Positions 1 through 9,114 of a stretch of DNA of 64,000 nt are shown here, in pieces. The notes under the pieces are model-generated. The model was not told where the DNA came from and ran no database searches. It saw nothing but the letters and a program-made list of their open reading frames with translations. A program made the translations under genes and the position numbers. The stretch comes from Rhodospirillales bacterium (GTDB lineage: Bacteria > Pseudomonadota > Alphaproteobacteria > Reyranellales > Reyranellaceae). Location of the stretch: contig JACPOB010000114.1 in the NCBI GenBank assembly GCA_016185145.1, positions 31,082-95,081 on the forward strand, written 5' to 3'. Every line of letters begins with the position of its first letter. Within the stretch, counting starts at the first letter, position 1.

Positions 1-834
1 GACAGCGCCATGAACACCGCCGAGGTCGAGTTGGCGATCGAGCTGTTCTTGAAGCCTTTCAGCTGCGGCGAGGTGCCGGCGAAGTCGACGATCAGGCCGT
101 CGTCCTTGACGGTCAGCGTGACGGCGATCCTGGCGTCGATCGGCTCGAAGCAGTCGTTGTCGACGGGCTCCTCGGCGCGCCACACGCCCTTGGCCAGCCG
201 CGCGATGCAGCCGCGGAAGCGGCGATCGGCATGGGCCAGAACGCCTTCGAAGAAGTCGGAGGCTCGGTCGATGCCCAGTTCCTCGACGAGGGCTGCCAGC
301 CGCTCGGCGCCGATGCGCGTCGAGCCGATCATGGCGCGCAGATCGCCGTCGAGCGCCTCGGGCAGGCGCGTGTTGATCATCAGCAGCTGCCACAGATCGT
401 CGCGCGTGCGGCCGCGCTCGATCAGCTTCAGCACCGGCAGCCGGATGCCCTCGTGGAAGATCTCGGTGGCCGCCGAGTTGTAGGTCCCGGCCGCGCCGCC
501 GCCGATATCGGCCTGGTGGGCGCGGTTGCAGGCGAAGGCTATCAGCTTGCCGGCCACGAACACCGGCCGCGCGATCACCCAGTCCGGCAGATGGTTGCCG
601 CCCGCCGTGTAGGGATCGTTCAGCAGGAAGACGTCCTCGGGCCAAATTCCCTGAGCTTCCGGGGCATCCTTGAAGTCGCGCAGGATGGCGCGCACGGCAA
701 AGCCGCCGCCGCCGGTATGGATCGGGATGCCGTCGGCCTGGCTGATCAAGGTGCCGCGCGAGTCGGCCAGGAAGCAGGAGAAGTCGTGGCTCTGGCTGAA
801 GATCGGCGAGGGTGACGGGATCGAGCTCGGTCAT
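1..834 (-). pseudogene. hyuB: Hydantoinase B/oxoprolinase beta subunit, partial and frame-disrupted at the 5' end
   Basis: This is the N-terminal part of a HyuB-family protein, the partner of HyuA in ATP-dependent hydantoin/5-oxoproline hydrolysis; its 3' end lies beyond the window. The start codon (834-832) overlaps the hyuA stop as ATGA, and the first residues MTELDPVTLA match the usual family start. The conserved body, beginning SPIFSQSHDFSCFLADSRG and continuing GIPIHTGGGGFAV and NDPYTAGGNHLPDW, is in another frame: the ATC of 'IFSQ' at 803 is one base out of phase with the start. Roughly 20 residues normally found between these two blocks are missing. A deletion with frame change near 805-812 explains this. 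It could be a real lesion or an assembly error. Confidence 0.8.
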
Positions 835-2903
835 GCGATGGCTCCGACATGGACCAGGAAGTCGTCGCGCGCGTCGACTTCCAGTCGATCGCGCGGGCCG
901 ACGAAGGCCGTGGTCGTGCGTTCCTCGATCAGCAACGGGCCATCGAGGGTGCAGCCTGGCCTGAGCTCGACGCCGTCGTAGATCGGCACGTCACGCCAGC
1001 CGTGCGCGGGGTCGATCCAGACCTTGCGTTGTTCGCGCGGCTTGGGCGGGGCGGCCTGCGGCGAGCGTGCGATGGGCGGTGTCCAGTCGAGCAGGCCGCG
1101 GGCGACGACACGCAAGGCGGTGATCGAGAGCCGCCCGCCGGGCTGGATATGGCCGAACAGGCGCTGATGCTCGGCCTCGAAAGTGTGGCGCGCTGCGGCA
1201 GCGTCGAAGGCGGTGCCCAGCGCGACGCGCACCGGCCATTGCTGGCCGTCGTAACGCAGGTCGACCTCGCGGGAAACGACGGCCGAGCCGTTGGCGAAGC
1301 CTTCGCGGCCCAGGGCTTCGCGGGCGCGCGCCTCGAGTTCGGAAAAGCCTCCTTGGAGTTCGCCCAGGTCCACCGTGTCGAGGTCGGCCAGGAAGACGTG
1401 CATGTAGTCCTGCCGCACGTCGGACTGCAGCATGCCCATGGCGCAGAACGCTCCCGCCGCGCGCGGCAGCAGGGCGCGCCCGGCGCCGAGCGCACGTGCG
1501 ACGGCAGCACCGTGCATCGGGCCGGCGCCGCCGGCCGCCACCAGAGTGAAGGTCGCGGGATTGTGGCCGCGTTCGATGCTGAGTCGCTCGACGGCGTGCA
1601 GCAGGTTCTGCTCCAGGAGCCGGATCACGCCTGCCGCGGCGTCCTCGACCGAGAGGCCGAGCGGCTTGGCAAGTTTTGTCTCGATCGCCTGGTGCGCCAG
1701 CTTGCCGTCGAGCGTGACGCCTCCTGCCAGTGGACCGGGACGCAGGCGGCCCAGCACGAGCTGGGCGTCGGTGACGGTCGGGTTCTCGCCGCCCAGCCCA
1801 TAAGCGGCGGGACCAGGCCGCGCACCGGCACCTTGCGGGCCGACATGCAGCAGTCCGGCATCGTCGACCCAGGCGATGGCGCCGCCGCCTGCACCGACGG
1901 TGTGGATCTCCACCGAGGGCGTGGTGAGGTGGTAGCCGTCGATCACCAGCTCGTCGGCCACCGGCACTTCGCCCTTGGCCATCACCATGACGTCGCAGCT
2001 CGTGCCGCCGATCTCCATCGAGATCAGGTTGGCCGCTTCGCCGGGCGCGGCGCAGCCTTTCAGCGCGCCTACACCAGCCGCCGGCCCGGACAGCACCAGC
2101 ATGACCGGGCGGCTCGCCACCTGGTCGACCGACACCGCGCCGCCGTTGCTCTGCAACAGCAGCAGCGAGCGCGGCAGGCCGAGCTGGCGCAATTGCTGGT
2201 CGAGCGCCTTGAGATAGCTCGTCACCTTGGGTGCGATGTAGGCGTTGACCACGGCGGTCGAGCTGCGCTCGTACTCGCCCATGGTCGGCATGACCTCGCT
2301 CGACAGCGAGATCCATTGGCCGCCCCAACCCTTCGACAGACGCTTTCCGGCCGCGCGCTCATGCGCACCGTCCAGGAAGGAATTGAACAGGCACACGGCG
2401 ACGGATTCGACGCCTTCGTCGGTGAACACCTTGGCTGCGGCGTCGACATCCTCGGGCGCCAGCGGCGCCAGCTCGCGGCCGTCGGCGCCGATGCGGCCGC
2501 GCACCGGCAGGCGCAGGTAGCGCGGCGCCAGTACGGGCGGGAAGGGCGCGCGATGATCCCACTGGTTCTCGCGGATGCCGCGGCGAATCTCCAGCGAATC
2601 GCGGAAGCCCGCCGTGGTGAGCAGGCCGACCTTGGCGCCTTTCTTCTCGAGGATGGTGTTTGTGGCCACGGTCGAGCCGTGCACGAACAGCGTGCAGTCG
2701 CGCAGCAGCGCGGAGAGCGGGAGGTCGAGCTGCTGCGCCGCGAGCCGCAACACGCCCAAAACGCCTTCGCTGGGATCGGTCGGCACGGACGGCGACTTGA
2801 AGATGCGCACGGCGCCCGCGGCATCGCGCAGCACCATGTCGGTGAAGGTGCCGCCGACATCGACGCCGATGCGCCAGGGGGCGGTCAGGGAGACGGACGT
2901 CAT
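831..2903 (-). CDS. hyuA: Hydantoinase A/5-oxoprolinase alpha subunit family protein
   Basis: This 690-residue protein is the ATPase-like subunit of the hydantoinase/oxoprolinase family, which opens cyclic amide rings with ATP. The N-terminus WRIGVDVGGTFTDMV is the family phosphate-binding signature (Hydant_A_N). FVHGSTVATNTILEKKGAKVGLLTTAGF follows, and the central SNGGAVSV, LSGPAAGV and MEIGGTSCDV motifs are the actin-like ATPase core. The C-terminal domain (LRYDGQQWPVRV) is also present. Full length for the family. It lies 103 bp downstream of a ThDP enzyme and overlaps hyuB by four bases, so the three genes probably form one leftward operon. The actual substrate cannot be told from sequence. 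Confidence 0.92.
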   Translation of the reverse strand: MTSVSLTAPWRIGVDVGGTFTDMVLRDAAGAVRIFKSPSVPTDPSEGVLGVLRLAAQQLDLPLSALLRDCTLFVHGSTVATNTILEKKGAKVGLLTTAGFRDSLEIRRGIRENQWDHRAPFPPVLAPRYLRLPVRGRIGADGRELAPLAPEDVDAAAKVFTDEGVESVAVCLFNSFLDGAHERAAGKRLSKGWGGQWISLSSEVMPTMGEYERSSTAVVNAYIAPKVTSYLKALDQQLRQLGLPRSLLLLQSNGGAVSVDQVASRPVMLVLSGPAAGVGALKGCAAPGEAANLISMEIGGTSCDVMVMAKGEVPVADELVIDGYHLTTPSVEIHTVGAGGGAIAWVDDAGLLHVGPQGAGARPGPAAYGLGGENPTVTDAQLVLGRLRPGPLAGGVTLDGKLAHQAIETKLAKPLGLSVEDAAAGVIRLLEQNLLHAVERLSIERGHNPATFTLVAAGGAGPMHGAAVARALGAGRALLPRAAGAFCAMGMLQSDVRQDYMHVFLADLDTVDLGELQGGFSELEARAREALGREGFANGSAVVSREVDLRYDGQQWPVRVALGTAFDAAAARHTFEAEHQRLFGHIQPGGRLSITALRVVARGLLDWTPPIARSPQAAPPKPREQRKVWIDPAHGWRDVPIYDGVELRPGCTLDGPLLIEERTTTAFVGPRDRLEVDARDDFLVHVGAIA

Positions 2904-2907
2904 TATT

Positions 2908-2992
2908 TTCCGGACCGCGCGCTGGGTCGCGTCAGACGCGACCTCCTTGCGCGCTCATGATCATGAGCGAGCTGGAAGCTCGCGGTCCGGAA
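2908..2992. repeat. Dispersed intergenic palindrome, family A (copy 1)
   Basis: An inverted repeat with ends TTCCGGACCGCG and CGCGGTCCGGAA. The centre contains the perfect palindrome CGCTCATGATCATGAGCG. A second copy with the same outer arms lies at 57981-58046. It sits between the ThDP enzyme gene and hyuA, so it is transcribed within that operon and could form a hairpin there. Confidence 0.8.
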
Positions 2993-3006
2993 GAGCGTGA
3001 GCATCA

Positions 3007-4680
3007 TCACGCTTTCACCATCAGTTCGATCAGGCTCGGGCCGTCGGTTCGGGCAAACGCCTTGTCGAGCGCGCCGTCGAAGCCTGCCGCCGTGTCGACA
3101 CGCTCGGCGGCGACGCCGAAGCCGCGGGCGATGGCGGCGATGTCCATCGGCGGATCGTTGAAGTCCATGCCGATCGGCGTGTCGTTGCCGTGAAACAGTT
3201 TCAGGCGGTTCTTGAGGATCTGGTAGCCGGCATTGTTGGCGATGACGAACACCACCGGCAGCTTCTGGTTGGCGGCGCTCCAGAGCGCCGTGATCGAGTA
3301 CATGGCGCTGCCGTCGCCGATCACCGCCACGACGCGGCGCGCCGGATGGGCGATCTGCACGCCGACTGCCGCGGCGATGCCCCAGCCGATGCCGCCGCTG
3401 ACATTGCCGAAGTAGCTGTTGCGGTCGCGGAAGGCGAAATAGTTGAACAGGGTCGTCGTGCTGGTGAGGCCTTCCTCGACCAGGATGGCGTCGTCGGGCA
3501 TCTTCTCGGTGAGCCGCATCATCGCCCATTCGGCGTGCAGCGGCTTCTCGCTGGCGGGAGCGGTGAGCTTGGCCTTGCGCGCGGCCCGCTGGGCGCTCCA
3601 GTTGCGGGTCGCGATTTCGGCCAGTGAGGCCTTGGCCTTCTGCGCCAAGGCGTTACCGCCCAGCTTCTTCAGCAGCGGCACCAGTGCCTTCAGCGTCTCC
3701 TTCACGTCGGCGCGCAGCGCGATCTCGGCCGGGAAGTTCTTGCCCATCTCCCAGTCGCGCAGGCCGACCATGGCCACCGCCGTGGTCTCCGGCAATGGGT
3801 CGGTCTCGCTCCACACCGACATCTTCAGGACGTCGGCGCCGACGCAGAACATCAGGTCGTAGTCGCTCAGGATCCGCCGCACGTTCTTCTGGTCGCGGTT
3901 GAGCGCGCCGAGATAGGCGACATGCTCGGAGGGAAAGTGGGCGCCCCACGCCACGGTCTGCTGCAGCACCGGCGCGCCCAGCGTCTCGGCGAGCGCGGTC
4001 GCCTCGGCGAAGGCGTCGGACGTGGCGATCTCGTGGCCGGCCAGGATCACCGGCTTCTTCGCCGACAGCAGGCGCTTGGCGAGATGCTCCAGCGCGGCAT
4101 CGCTCGGGCGCACCGCCGTGTCGACGCGCGTCGGCGCCGCCATGTCGATGGCGGCTTCGTTGTTCAGGATGTCGCCGGGCAGCGAGATGAACACCGGTCC
4201 GGTCGGCGCCGTGGTGGCGACCTTGGCGGCGCGCCGCAGGATGCGCGGCAGGTCTTCGATGCGGTTGACCTCGGTCGCCCATTTGACGACCGGCTGGGCG
4301 ATCGGCACCAGCGGGGCGTAGAGCAGGGGCTCGGTGAGGCCGTGGCCCTGCTCCTGCTGGCCGGCCGTGACGATCATCGGCGTGCCCGACATCAACGAGG
4401 TGTAGATCGAGCCGATGGCGTTGCCGAGGCCGGGCGCGACATGGACGTTGCACGACACCAGCTTGCCCGAGGCGCGGGCGTAGCCGTCGGCCATGCAGAT
4501 GACGACGGCTTCCTGCAGGCCCAGCACATAGCCCATCTCGGGCGCCGAGGAGAGCGCGTGCATGATCGGCAGTTCGGTCGTGCCGGGATTGCCGAACATC
4601 TTGGTGACGCCTTCGTCGCTCAGCACGCGGAGAAAGGCGTCGCGGCCGGTGATGGTGTTGGATACGCGTGCGTCAGGCAT
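3007..4680 (-). CDS. ThDP-dependent decarboxylase/synthase, benzoylformate decarboxylase-like
   Basis: A 557-residue member of the thiamine diphosphate enzyme family (acetolactate synthase, benzoylformate decarboxylase, oxalyl-CoA decarboxylase). The N-terminal Pyr domain has VTKMFGNPGTTELPIM and LQEAVVICMADGYARASGK, where the Glu of LQEA is the conserved cofactor-activating residue. The C-terminal PP domain has the Mg/ThDP motif GDGSAMYSITALWSAANQ ending in VIANNAGY. The NPGTTELP start and PLLYAPLVPIAQPVVKWATEV resemble benzoylformate decarboxylase (MdlC) more than biosynthetic AHAS, and no regulatory subunit is nearby. A good Shine-Dalgarno (GGGAGGA) precedes the ATG at 4680. It is the first gene of the likely operon with hyuA-hyuB, which suggests a catabolic role, but the 2-oxo acid substrate is unknown. 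Confidence 0.85.
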   Translation of the reverse strand: MPDARVSNTITGRDAFLRVLSDEGVTKMFGNPGTTELPIMHALSSAPEMGYVLGLQEAVVICMADGYARASGKLVSCNVHVAPGLGNAIGSIYTSLMSGTPMIVTAGQQEQGHGLTEPLLYAPLVPIAQPVVKWATEVNRIEDLPRILRRAAKVATTAPTGPVFISLPGDILNNEAAIDMAAPTRVDTAVRPSDAALEHLAKRLLSAKKPVILAGHEIATSDAFAEATALAETLGAPVLQQTVAWGAHFPSEHVAYLGALNRDQKNVRRILSDYDLMFCVGADVLKMSVWSETDPLPETTAVAMVGLRDWEMGKNFPAEIALRADVKETLKALVPLLKKLGGNALAQKAKASLAEIATRNWSAQRAARKAKLTAPASEKPLHAEWAMMRLTEKMPDDAILVEEGLTSTTTLFNYFAFRDRNSYFGNVSGGIGWGIAAAVGVQIAHPARRVVAVIGDGSAMYSITALWSAANQKLPVVFVIANNAGYQILKNRLKLFHGNDTPIGMDFNDPPMDIAAIARGFGVAAERVDTAAGFDGALDKAFARTDGPSLIELMVKA

Positions 4681-4767
4681 CGATTCCTCCCAGGACAGCG
4701 CCAGGGTAGCGCGGGCGGGCGCGGCATGAAATGAGGCTGCGCCGCGCTGCGAAAGCCAGTGTTCTCT

Positions 4768-4869
4768 GTCATCCTGAGCGTAGCGAAGGCCTGCCCTGAG
4801 CTTGTCGAAGGGATCTCATGCCCCTTGGCAGGCGGCGATGAGGTCCTTCGCCATGCACAGGACGACAGG
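4768..4869. repeat. Dispersed intergenic repeat, family D
   Basis: Contains the widespread TCATCCTGAGCGTAGCGAAG and AGCTTGTCGAAGGGATCT arms, followed by an imperfect return arm (AGGTCCTTCG, CAGGACGACAGG). It overlaps the possible start codons of the downstream kinase, so that gene's N-terminus is hard to fix. Confidence 0.6.
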
Positions 4870-5740
4870 ATTTGACTTGGCTGGACAAGACACCACGGAA
4901 ACCCTTCGCCACAAGGTCGCACGGCTCGCCTGCTGGAAGGCACCGGTCGAGCTGGCGCCCTTGAAGGGCGGTCTCACCAATATCTCGTTCGTGGTCACGC
5001 ATCGCGGCGAGAAGTTCGTCGCGCGCTGCGGCGAGGACATCCCGGTCCATCACGTCTTCCGCGACCGCGAGCGGGCCGCGTCGATGGCCGCCTTCGAGGC
5101 GGGCCTGTCGCCCGAGATCATCCACGCCGAGCCCGGCATCACTGTCCTGCGCTTCATCGACGGGCGGGCCCTCGGCGAAGCCGACATGCGCGCCAATGTT
5201 GGACGACTGGCGACGCTCCTGAAGGAGTGCCACACCAAGGTCGGTCGTCACGTGCGCGGCCCGGCCAACACCTTCTGGGTATTCCACGTCATCCGCGACT
5301 ACGTGACCCTGATCGGCGCCGATCGCCGCTATCTCGGCATCGCCGACCGGCTCGAGCAGGCGCAGGTGCCGCTGCCGATCGTGTTCGGCCATCACGATCT
5401 CCTGCCGGGCAACCTCATGGACGACGGCCGCCGCCTGTGGCTGATCGACTGGGAATACGGCGGCTTCGGAACGGCCATGTTCGATCTCGCCAACCTGTCG
5501 TCCAACGGTGTCTTCGAGCCGGCCCAGGACGACGCGTTGCTGGATGCCTATTTTGCGGGCAAGGCCGACGACGCGGTGCGCCGTTCGTTTGCCGCCATGA
5601 AAGCTGCCAGCGCGCTGCGCGAGGCGCTGTGGGCCATGGTGTCCGACGTGCATCTCAAGACGCCGGGCGTCGACTACAAGGCGCACGCCAGGGAGTATCT
5701 CGGACGGTTCGAAAAGCTCATTGCTGGGGGCGCGCCATGA
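4853..5740 (+). CDS. Aminoglycoside phosphotransferase/choline kinase family protein
   Basis: A protein-kinase-like small-molecule kinase of about 295 residues. The nucleotide-binding lobe has LKGGLTNISFVV and KFVARCG (catalytic Lys region). The catalytic loop is FGHHDLLPGNLM (the HxDxxxxN Brenner motif) and the metal-binding motif is LWLIDWEYGG. This arrangement is typical of choline/ethanolamine-kinase-like APH proteins; the substrate is unknown. The start is uncertain: ATGs at 4838 and 4853 lie within or beside a dispersed repeat, and an in-frame TTG at 4877 is also possible. The final codons (AGGAP and stop) fall in an arm of another dispersed repeat (family B), so the gene's C-terminus is repeat-derived. 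Confidence 0.82.
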   Translation: MHRTTGFDLAGQDTTETLRHKVARLACWKAPVELAPLKGGLTNISFVVTHRGEKFVARCGEDIPVHHVFRDRERAASMAAFEAGLSPEIIHAEPGITVLRFIDGRALGEADMRANVGRLATLLKECHTKVGRHVRGPANTFWVFHVIRDYVTLIGADRRYLGIADRLEQAQVPLPIVFGHHDLLPGNLMDDGRRLWLIDWEYGGFGTAMFDLANLSSNGVFEPAQDDALLDAYFAGKADDAVRRSFAAMKAASALREALWAMVSDVHLKTPGVDYKAHAREYLGRFEKLIAGGAP

Positions 5741-5850
5741 CTCATGTTCCTCTCCCCCTTGGGGGAGAGGCTAGGTGAGGGGGCAATGAGAGATGATGTC
5801 TCCTGCGTCACCCCCTCACCCAACCTCTCCCCCAAGGGGGAGAGGAGCAT
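5741..5850. repeat. Dispersed intergenic palindrome, family F
   Basis: Two nested hairpins: CCTCTCCCCCTTGGGGGAGAGG at the left and the complementary CCTCTCCCCCAAGGGGGAGAGG at the right, with outer arms CTCATG/CATGAG. The whole element can fold into one long stem. This is a common intergenic element type in GC-rich proteobacteria. It lies between the kinase and the solute-binding protein genes. Confidence 0.8.
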
Positions 5851-5862
5851 GAGAAAAAGATC

Positions 5863-5896
5863 ATGACGCGCCACTGGAGTGGCGCGCCCCCAGCGC
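5863..5896. repeat. Dispersed palindrome, family B (copy 1)
   Basis: Contains the hairpin GCGCCACT-GG-AGTGGCGC followed by GCGCCCCCAGCGC. An identical copy is at 58051-58084, and an inverted piece of it (GCTGGGGGCGCGCC) lies at 5723-5736 in the end of the kinase gene. Confidence 0.8.
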
Positions 5897-5939
5897 GGCC
5901 CGCTCCTTGCATGATCTCCGACAGTCAGGAGACTCATGC

Positions 5940-7544
5940 ATGAAGAAGCCTCTGTCCCTTGCCGCGCTGCTCGCCGCTTCGGCGCTCTCGCTGTCGCCCG
6001 CGGCGGCGCAGGAGAAGGTCTTGCGCATCGGCATGACGGCGTCGGACATCCCGACGACCACCGGCATGCCCAACAACGGTTTCGAGGGCATGCGCTTCCT
6101 GGGCTTCCCGATCTTCGAGGGCCTGATCCTGTTCGATCTGACGCGTACCGACCAGCTCGCGACCTTGCGGCCGGGCCTGGCCGAGAAGTGGGAGCAGGCG
6201 CCCGACGACAAGAAGACCTGGATCTTCCATCTGCGCAAGGGCGTGAAGTTCCACGACGGCACGGACTTCAACGCCGATGCCGTGATCTGGAACCTCGAGC
6301 GCATCTTCAACAAGGACAGCGCACAGTTCGAGGCCGGCGCCGTCGGCATCATGCGCTCGCGCGTGCCGATCCTCGCCGCCTACAAGAAGATCGACGATTT
6401 CACCGTCTCGATGACGACCTCGATCGTGGCGTCCTATTTCCCTTGGATGGTGCCCTACATCCTGAATGCCTCGCCGGCCTCGTGGGACAAGGGCGGCAAG
6501 GATTGGGCCAAGGTGGCGATGCTGCCGCCGGCCGGCACCGGACCGTTCCGCATCACCGGCGTGGTGCCGCGCCAGTCGGTGACCCTGGCGCGCAACGATG
6601 CGTACTGGGATCCGGCCAAGAAGGCCAAGGTCGATCAGATCGTGCTGCTGCCCATCCCCGAGCCCAATACGCGGCTGGCCGCGCTGCGCTCGGGTCGTGT
6701 CGACTGGATCGAGGTGCCGCCGCCCGACGGCATCCCGTCGCTCAAGCAGGCGGGCTTCGTGATCTCGACCGGGTCCTATCCGCATGTCTGGCCGTGGTTC
6801 TACAACATGGCGGCGAAGAACAGCCCGGTGGCCGACGTCCGCGTGCGCCAGGCGCTGAACTACTGCATCGATCGCAGCGCCATCGTCACGCTGCTGAACG
6901 GCACGGCCGAGCCGTCGGTCGGCTGGCTGAAGCCCGACGATCCCGCCTTCGGCAAGCCCGAGAACCGCTACACGTTCGATCCGGCCAGGGGCAAGAAGCT
7001 CCTGGCCGAGGCGGGCTATACCGACAAGAAGCCGTTGTCCTTCAAGGTCATGATCTCGACCTCGGGCTCGGGCCAGATGCTGCCGCTGCCCATGAACGAG
7101 GCGCTGCAGGAGAACTTGAAGCAGGCGTGCGGCGTCGATGTGCAGGTCGAAGCGGTCGAATGGCAGGTGCTGCTGAACGCCGCCCGCGCCGTGCCCGACG
7201 ATCCGTCGCTGAAGGGCGCCATGGCGCTCAACGTCAGCTCGCCGTCGAGCGACGTCGGCATGATGTTCCGCTACTTCGCCTACGCCAACTCCTCGCCGAT
7301 GGGCTCGAACTGGGAGCAGTGGAAGGACGACGGGTTCGAGGGCGCGATGAAGACCCTGTCGGAAGCGACCGACGAGGCGAGCATCCAGAAGTACTTCGCG
7401 ATCGCGCACGAGCGTCTGGTCGACAACCCGCCCTGGCTCTACATCGTCCACGACCTCAACCCGCGCGCCTTCAGCAAGAAGGTGAAAGGGTTCGTCTCGC
7501 CGCAATCGTGGTTCGTCGATTTGACGCTGGTCGATCTGCAGTAA
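5940..7544 (+). CDS. ABC transporter solute-binding protein, family 5 (peptide/nickel type)
   Basis: A 534-residue periplasmic binding protein. The N-terminus MKKPLSLAALLAASALSLSPAAAQ is a clear Sec signal peptide with an AxA-type cleavage site. The mature part carries the SBP_bac_5 pattern: GMRFLGFPIFEGLILFD, GLAEKWEQAPDDKKTWIFHLRKGVKFHDGTDFNADAVIWNLER, and later VRVRQALNYCIDRSAIV. This family binds oligopeptides, nickel, opines or other solutes. No permease or ATPase genes are adjacent, so this is an orphan binding protein here. The start at 5940 has CAGGAG about eight bases upstream; an ATG at 5936 is in another frame. Confidence 0.93.
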   Translation: MKKPLSLAALLAASALSLSPAAAQEKVLRIGMTASDIPTTTGMPNNGFEGMRFLGFPIFEGLILFDLTRTDQLATLRPGLAEKWEQAPDDKKTWIFHLRKGVKFHDGTDFNADAVIWNLERIFNKDSAQFEAGAVGIMRSRVPILAAYKKIDDFTVSMTTSIVASYFPWMVPYILNASPASWDKGGKDWAKVAMLPPAGTGPFRITGVVPRQSVTLARNDAYWDPAKKAKVDQIVLLPIPEPNTRLAALRSGRVDWIEVPPPDGIPSLKQAGFVISTGSYPHVWPWFYNMAAKNSPVADVRVRQALNYCIDRSAIVTLLNGTAEPSVGWLKPDDPAFGKPENRYTFDPARGKKLLAEAGYTDKKPLSFKVMISTSGSGQMLPLPMNEALQENLKQACGVDVQVEAVEWQVLLNAARAVPDDPSLKGAMALNVSSPSSDVGMMFRYFAYANSSPMGSNWEQWKDDGFEGAMKTLSEATDEASIQKYFAIAHERLVDNPPWLYIVHDLNPRAFSKKVKGFVSPQSWFVDLTLVDLQ

Positions 7545-7631
7545 AGGTCCCTCGCTACGCTCGGGATGACACTGTGCTGTGTGATCGACGCACCCCTGTC
7601 ATCCCGAGGGCGAAGCCCGAGGGACCTTTAA
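7543..7631. repeat. Dispersed intergenic palindrome, family E
   Basis: Outer arms AAAGGTCCCTCG and CGAGGGACCTTT enclose GGGATGACA and TGTCATCCC inner arms. The left end overlaps the stop codon of the solute-binding protein gene. It could act as a transcript-end hairpin. Confidence 0.75.
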
Positions 7632-7687
7632 GGCGACGGTGAAGGCCTCTATCCTTCGGCAAAAGGCAAAGACCGGAGGATGTGCCC

Positions 7688-8848
7688 ATGGATGGTTCGA
7701 CGACGACGGCACGCATCGACTACGGCGCCGAGGAAGCGGCGATGCAGGCCTATCTCGCCGACGGCGAGCGGCGCGCGGCGACGTTGGGCAATCGCGGGCC
7801 GATCCGCTTCACGGCTTCGGGCGAGTTGCATCCCGATATCCTCGACGCTTATTGGCGCTGCGGTTTCTACGTCTTCGAAGGTGTGCTCAGGCCCGAGGAA
7901 CTCGCTGACCTCGAGGGCGATTTGCGAGGCATCCTCGACCGCCTTCCGGTCGAGCGCGGCGCTGCGGTCGACGCCAAGGGCCGGCCGGCGCTGGCGACGG
8001 ACTGCAAGGGACCGAACCTCTTGTGGTCGAAGCCGCTCGGCGATCCGTTCGGCGGCACCGATCTTGCCAACGGCCGGCACCCCGTGAAGATGTACGAGCC
8101 GCAGGCCGCCGCCGACGCGCCCAAGGAAGTCGTCTATCTCATCCTGGGCTCTCTGCAATTCTCCGAAGCGGCGCTGCGCGTCTATGGGCATCCCGAGCTT
8201 CTTGCCGTCGCCGCCGCGATCAACGGTCCGGACTTCACGCCGTTCAACGAGGCGCTGTTCATCAAGGAACCGGGCCGCGGCGCCTCGGTGGCCTGGCACC
8301 AGGACGGCGTCACGCACTGGAACAGCCCCGCCTGGGACCAGGGCATCCACGGCTTCAACTTCATGGGCCAGCTCTACGGCTGCACCGCCGCCAACGGCGT
8401 GTGGGTCGTGCCGGGCTCGCATAAGCAGGGCAGGGCCGACATCAGGAAGCTGGTGGCCGAGGCCGGCAGCGAGCGGCTGCCCGACGCCGTGCCGATCATC
8501 GCCCGGCCGGGCGACGTCGCCATCACCAACCGCCAGGCACTGCACGGCTCCTTCGCCAACACCAGCAAGGATTGGCGCGTGACGGTGAACATGGGCTTCC
8601 ATCGGCGCCGGTCGGTGCTGGGCGTGAAGGGCGGCGGCGTGCACAACAAGGAAGCCGTCTACGACACCGCGCGCATCCGCGAGCGCGCCCGGCTGATCGG
8701 CTACGGCATCGATGCCCGACGGCAGCGGTTCCCCGACGAGAGGCCTTACGTCTACCGGCCGCACGCCGATGAAGGCCTCATCTATCGCTGGGACGACAAG
8801 GCCAGGGCCGACATCAAGGACTACAACCTGCTCGACCTCAGCATCTGA
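7688..8848 (+). CDS. Phytanoyl-CoA dioxygenase (PhyH) family oxygenase
   Basis: A 386-residue Fe(II)/2-oxoglutarate-dependent dioxygenase-like protein. WHQDGVTHW gives the HxD iron-binding pair, and ALHGSFANTSKDWRVTVNMGFHRRR supplies the distal His and the Arg that usually holds 2-oxoglutarate. FIKEPGRGASVAWHQDG and VWVVPGSHKQGR are typical PhyH motifs. The start is chosen at ATG 7688 because GGAGGA lies seven bases upstream; a GTG at 7682 is in frame but badly spaced. The substrate is unknown. It may work with the preceding solute-binding protein, but a palindrome separates the two genes. Confidence 0.88.
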   Translation: MDGSTTTARIDYGAEEAAMQAYLADGERRAATLGNRGPIRFTASGELHPDILDAYWRCGFYVFEGVLRPEELADLEGDLRGILDRLPVERGAAVDAKGRPALATDCKGPNLLWSKPLGDPFGGTDLANGRHPVKMYEPQAAADAPKEVVYLILGSLQFSEAALRVYGHPELLAVAAAINGPDFTPFNEALFIKEPGRGASVAWHQDGVTHWNSPAWDQGIHGFNFMGQLYGCTAANGVWVVPGSHKQGRADIRKLVAEAGSERLPDAVPIIARPGDVAITNRQALHGSFANTSKDWRVTVNMGFHRRRSVLGVKGGGVHNKEAVYDTARIRERARLIGYGIDARRQRFPDERPYVYRPHADEGLIYRWDDKARADIKDYNLLDLSI

Positions 8849-8853
8849 TCGGA

Positions 8854-9114
8854 TCAACGGGCGCAGAGCATCGGCAGTCGGGCCACGACCTCGATCGAGC
8901 AGGTCTCGGCCGGGAAGAGCGCCCACACGGCGATCAGGACGACGACGATGAAAAGGGCGGGCCGCAGCAGCCGCAGGACCGCCGGCAGGACCGCCCGCAG
9001 TGCGAGATAGGCGGCGAACAGACCCAGAACCACCGCGAGCACGCGGTACTGGATGCTCCACGACTGCCAGGTGCCGAGATCGGCCCGGTTGGCCAGTTCC
9101 TTGAGATATTCCAC
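8854..9114 (-). CDS. Small membrane protein of unknown function
   Basis: An 86-residue protein starting with GTG. It has two hydrophobic stretches, around residues 24-46 (YRVLAVVLGLFAAYLALRAV) and 49-68 (LRLLRPALFIVVVLIAVWAL), so probably two membrane spans with a short soluble N-terminus. It is convergent with the PhyH gene with only a few bases between stop codons. No family recognised. The Shine-Dalgarno is weak, so the exact start is uncertain. Confidence 0.55.
   Translation of the reverse strand: MEYLKELANRADLGTWQSWSIQYRVLAVVLGLFAAYLALRAVLPAVLRLLRPALFIVVVLIAVWALFPAETCSIEVVARLPMLCAR

Noticed and set aside
5936..7642. Second long frame overlapping the solute-binding protein gene
   Set aside because: Out-of-frame shadow (MHEEASVPCRA...) without family sequence; the real protein has a signal peptide and SBP motifs.
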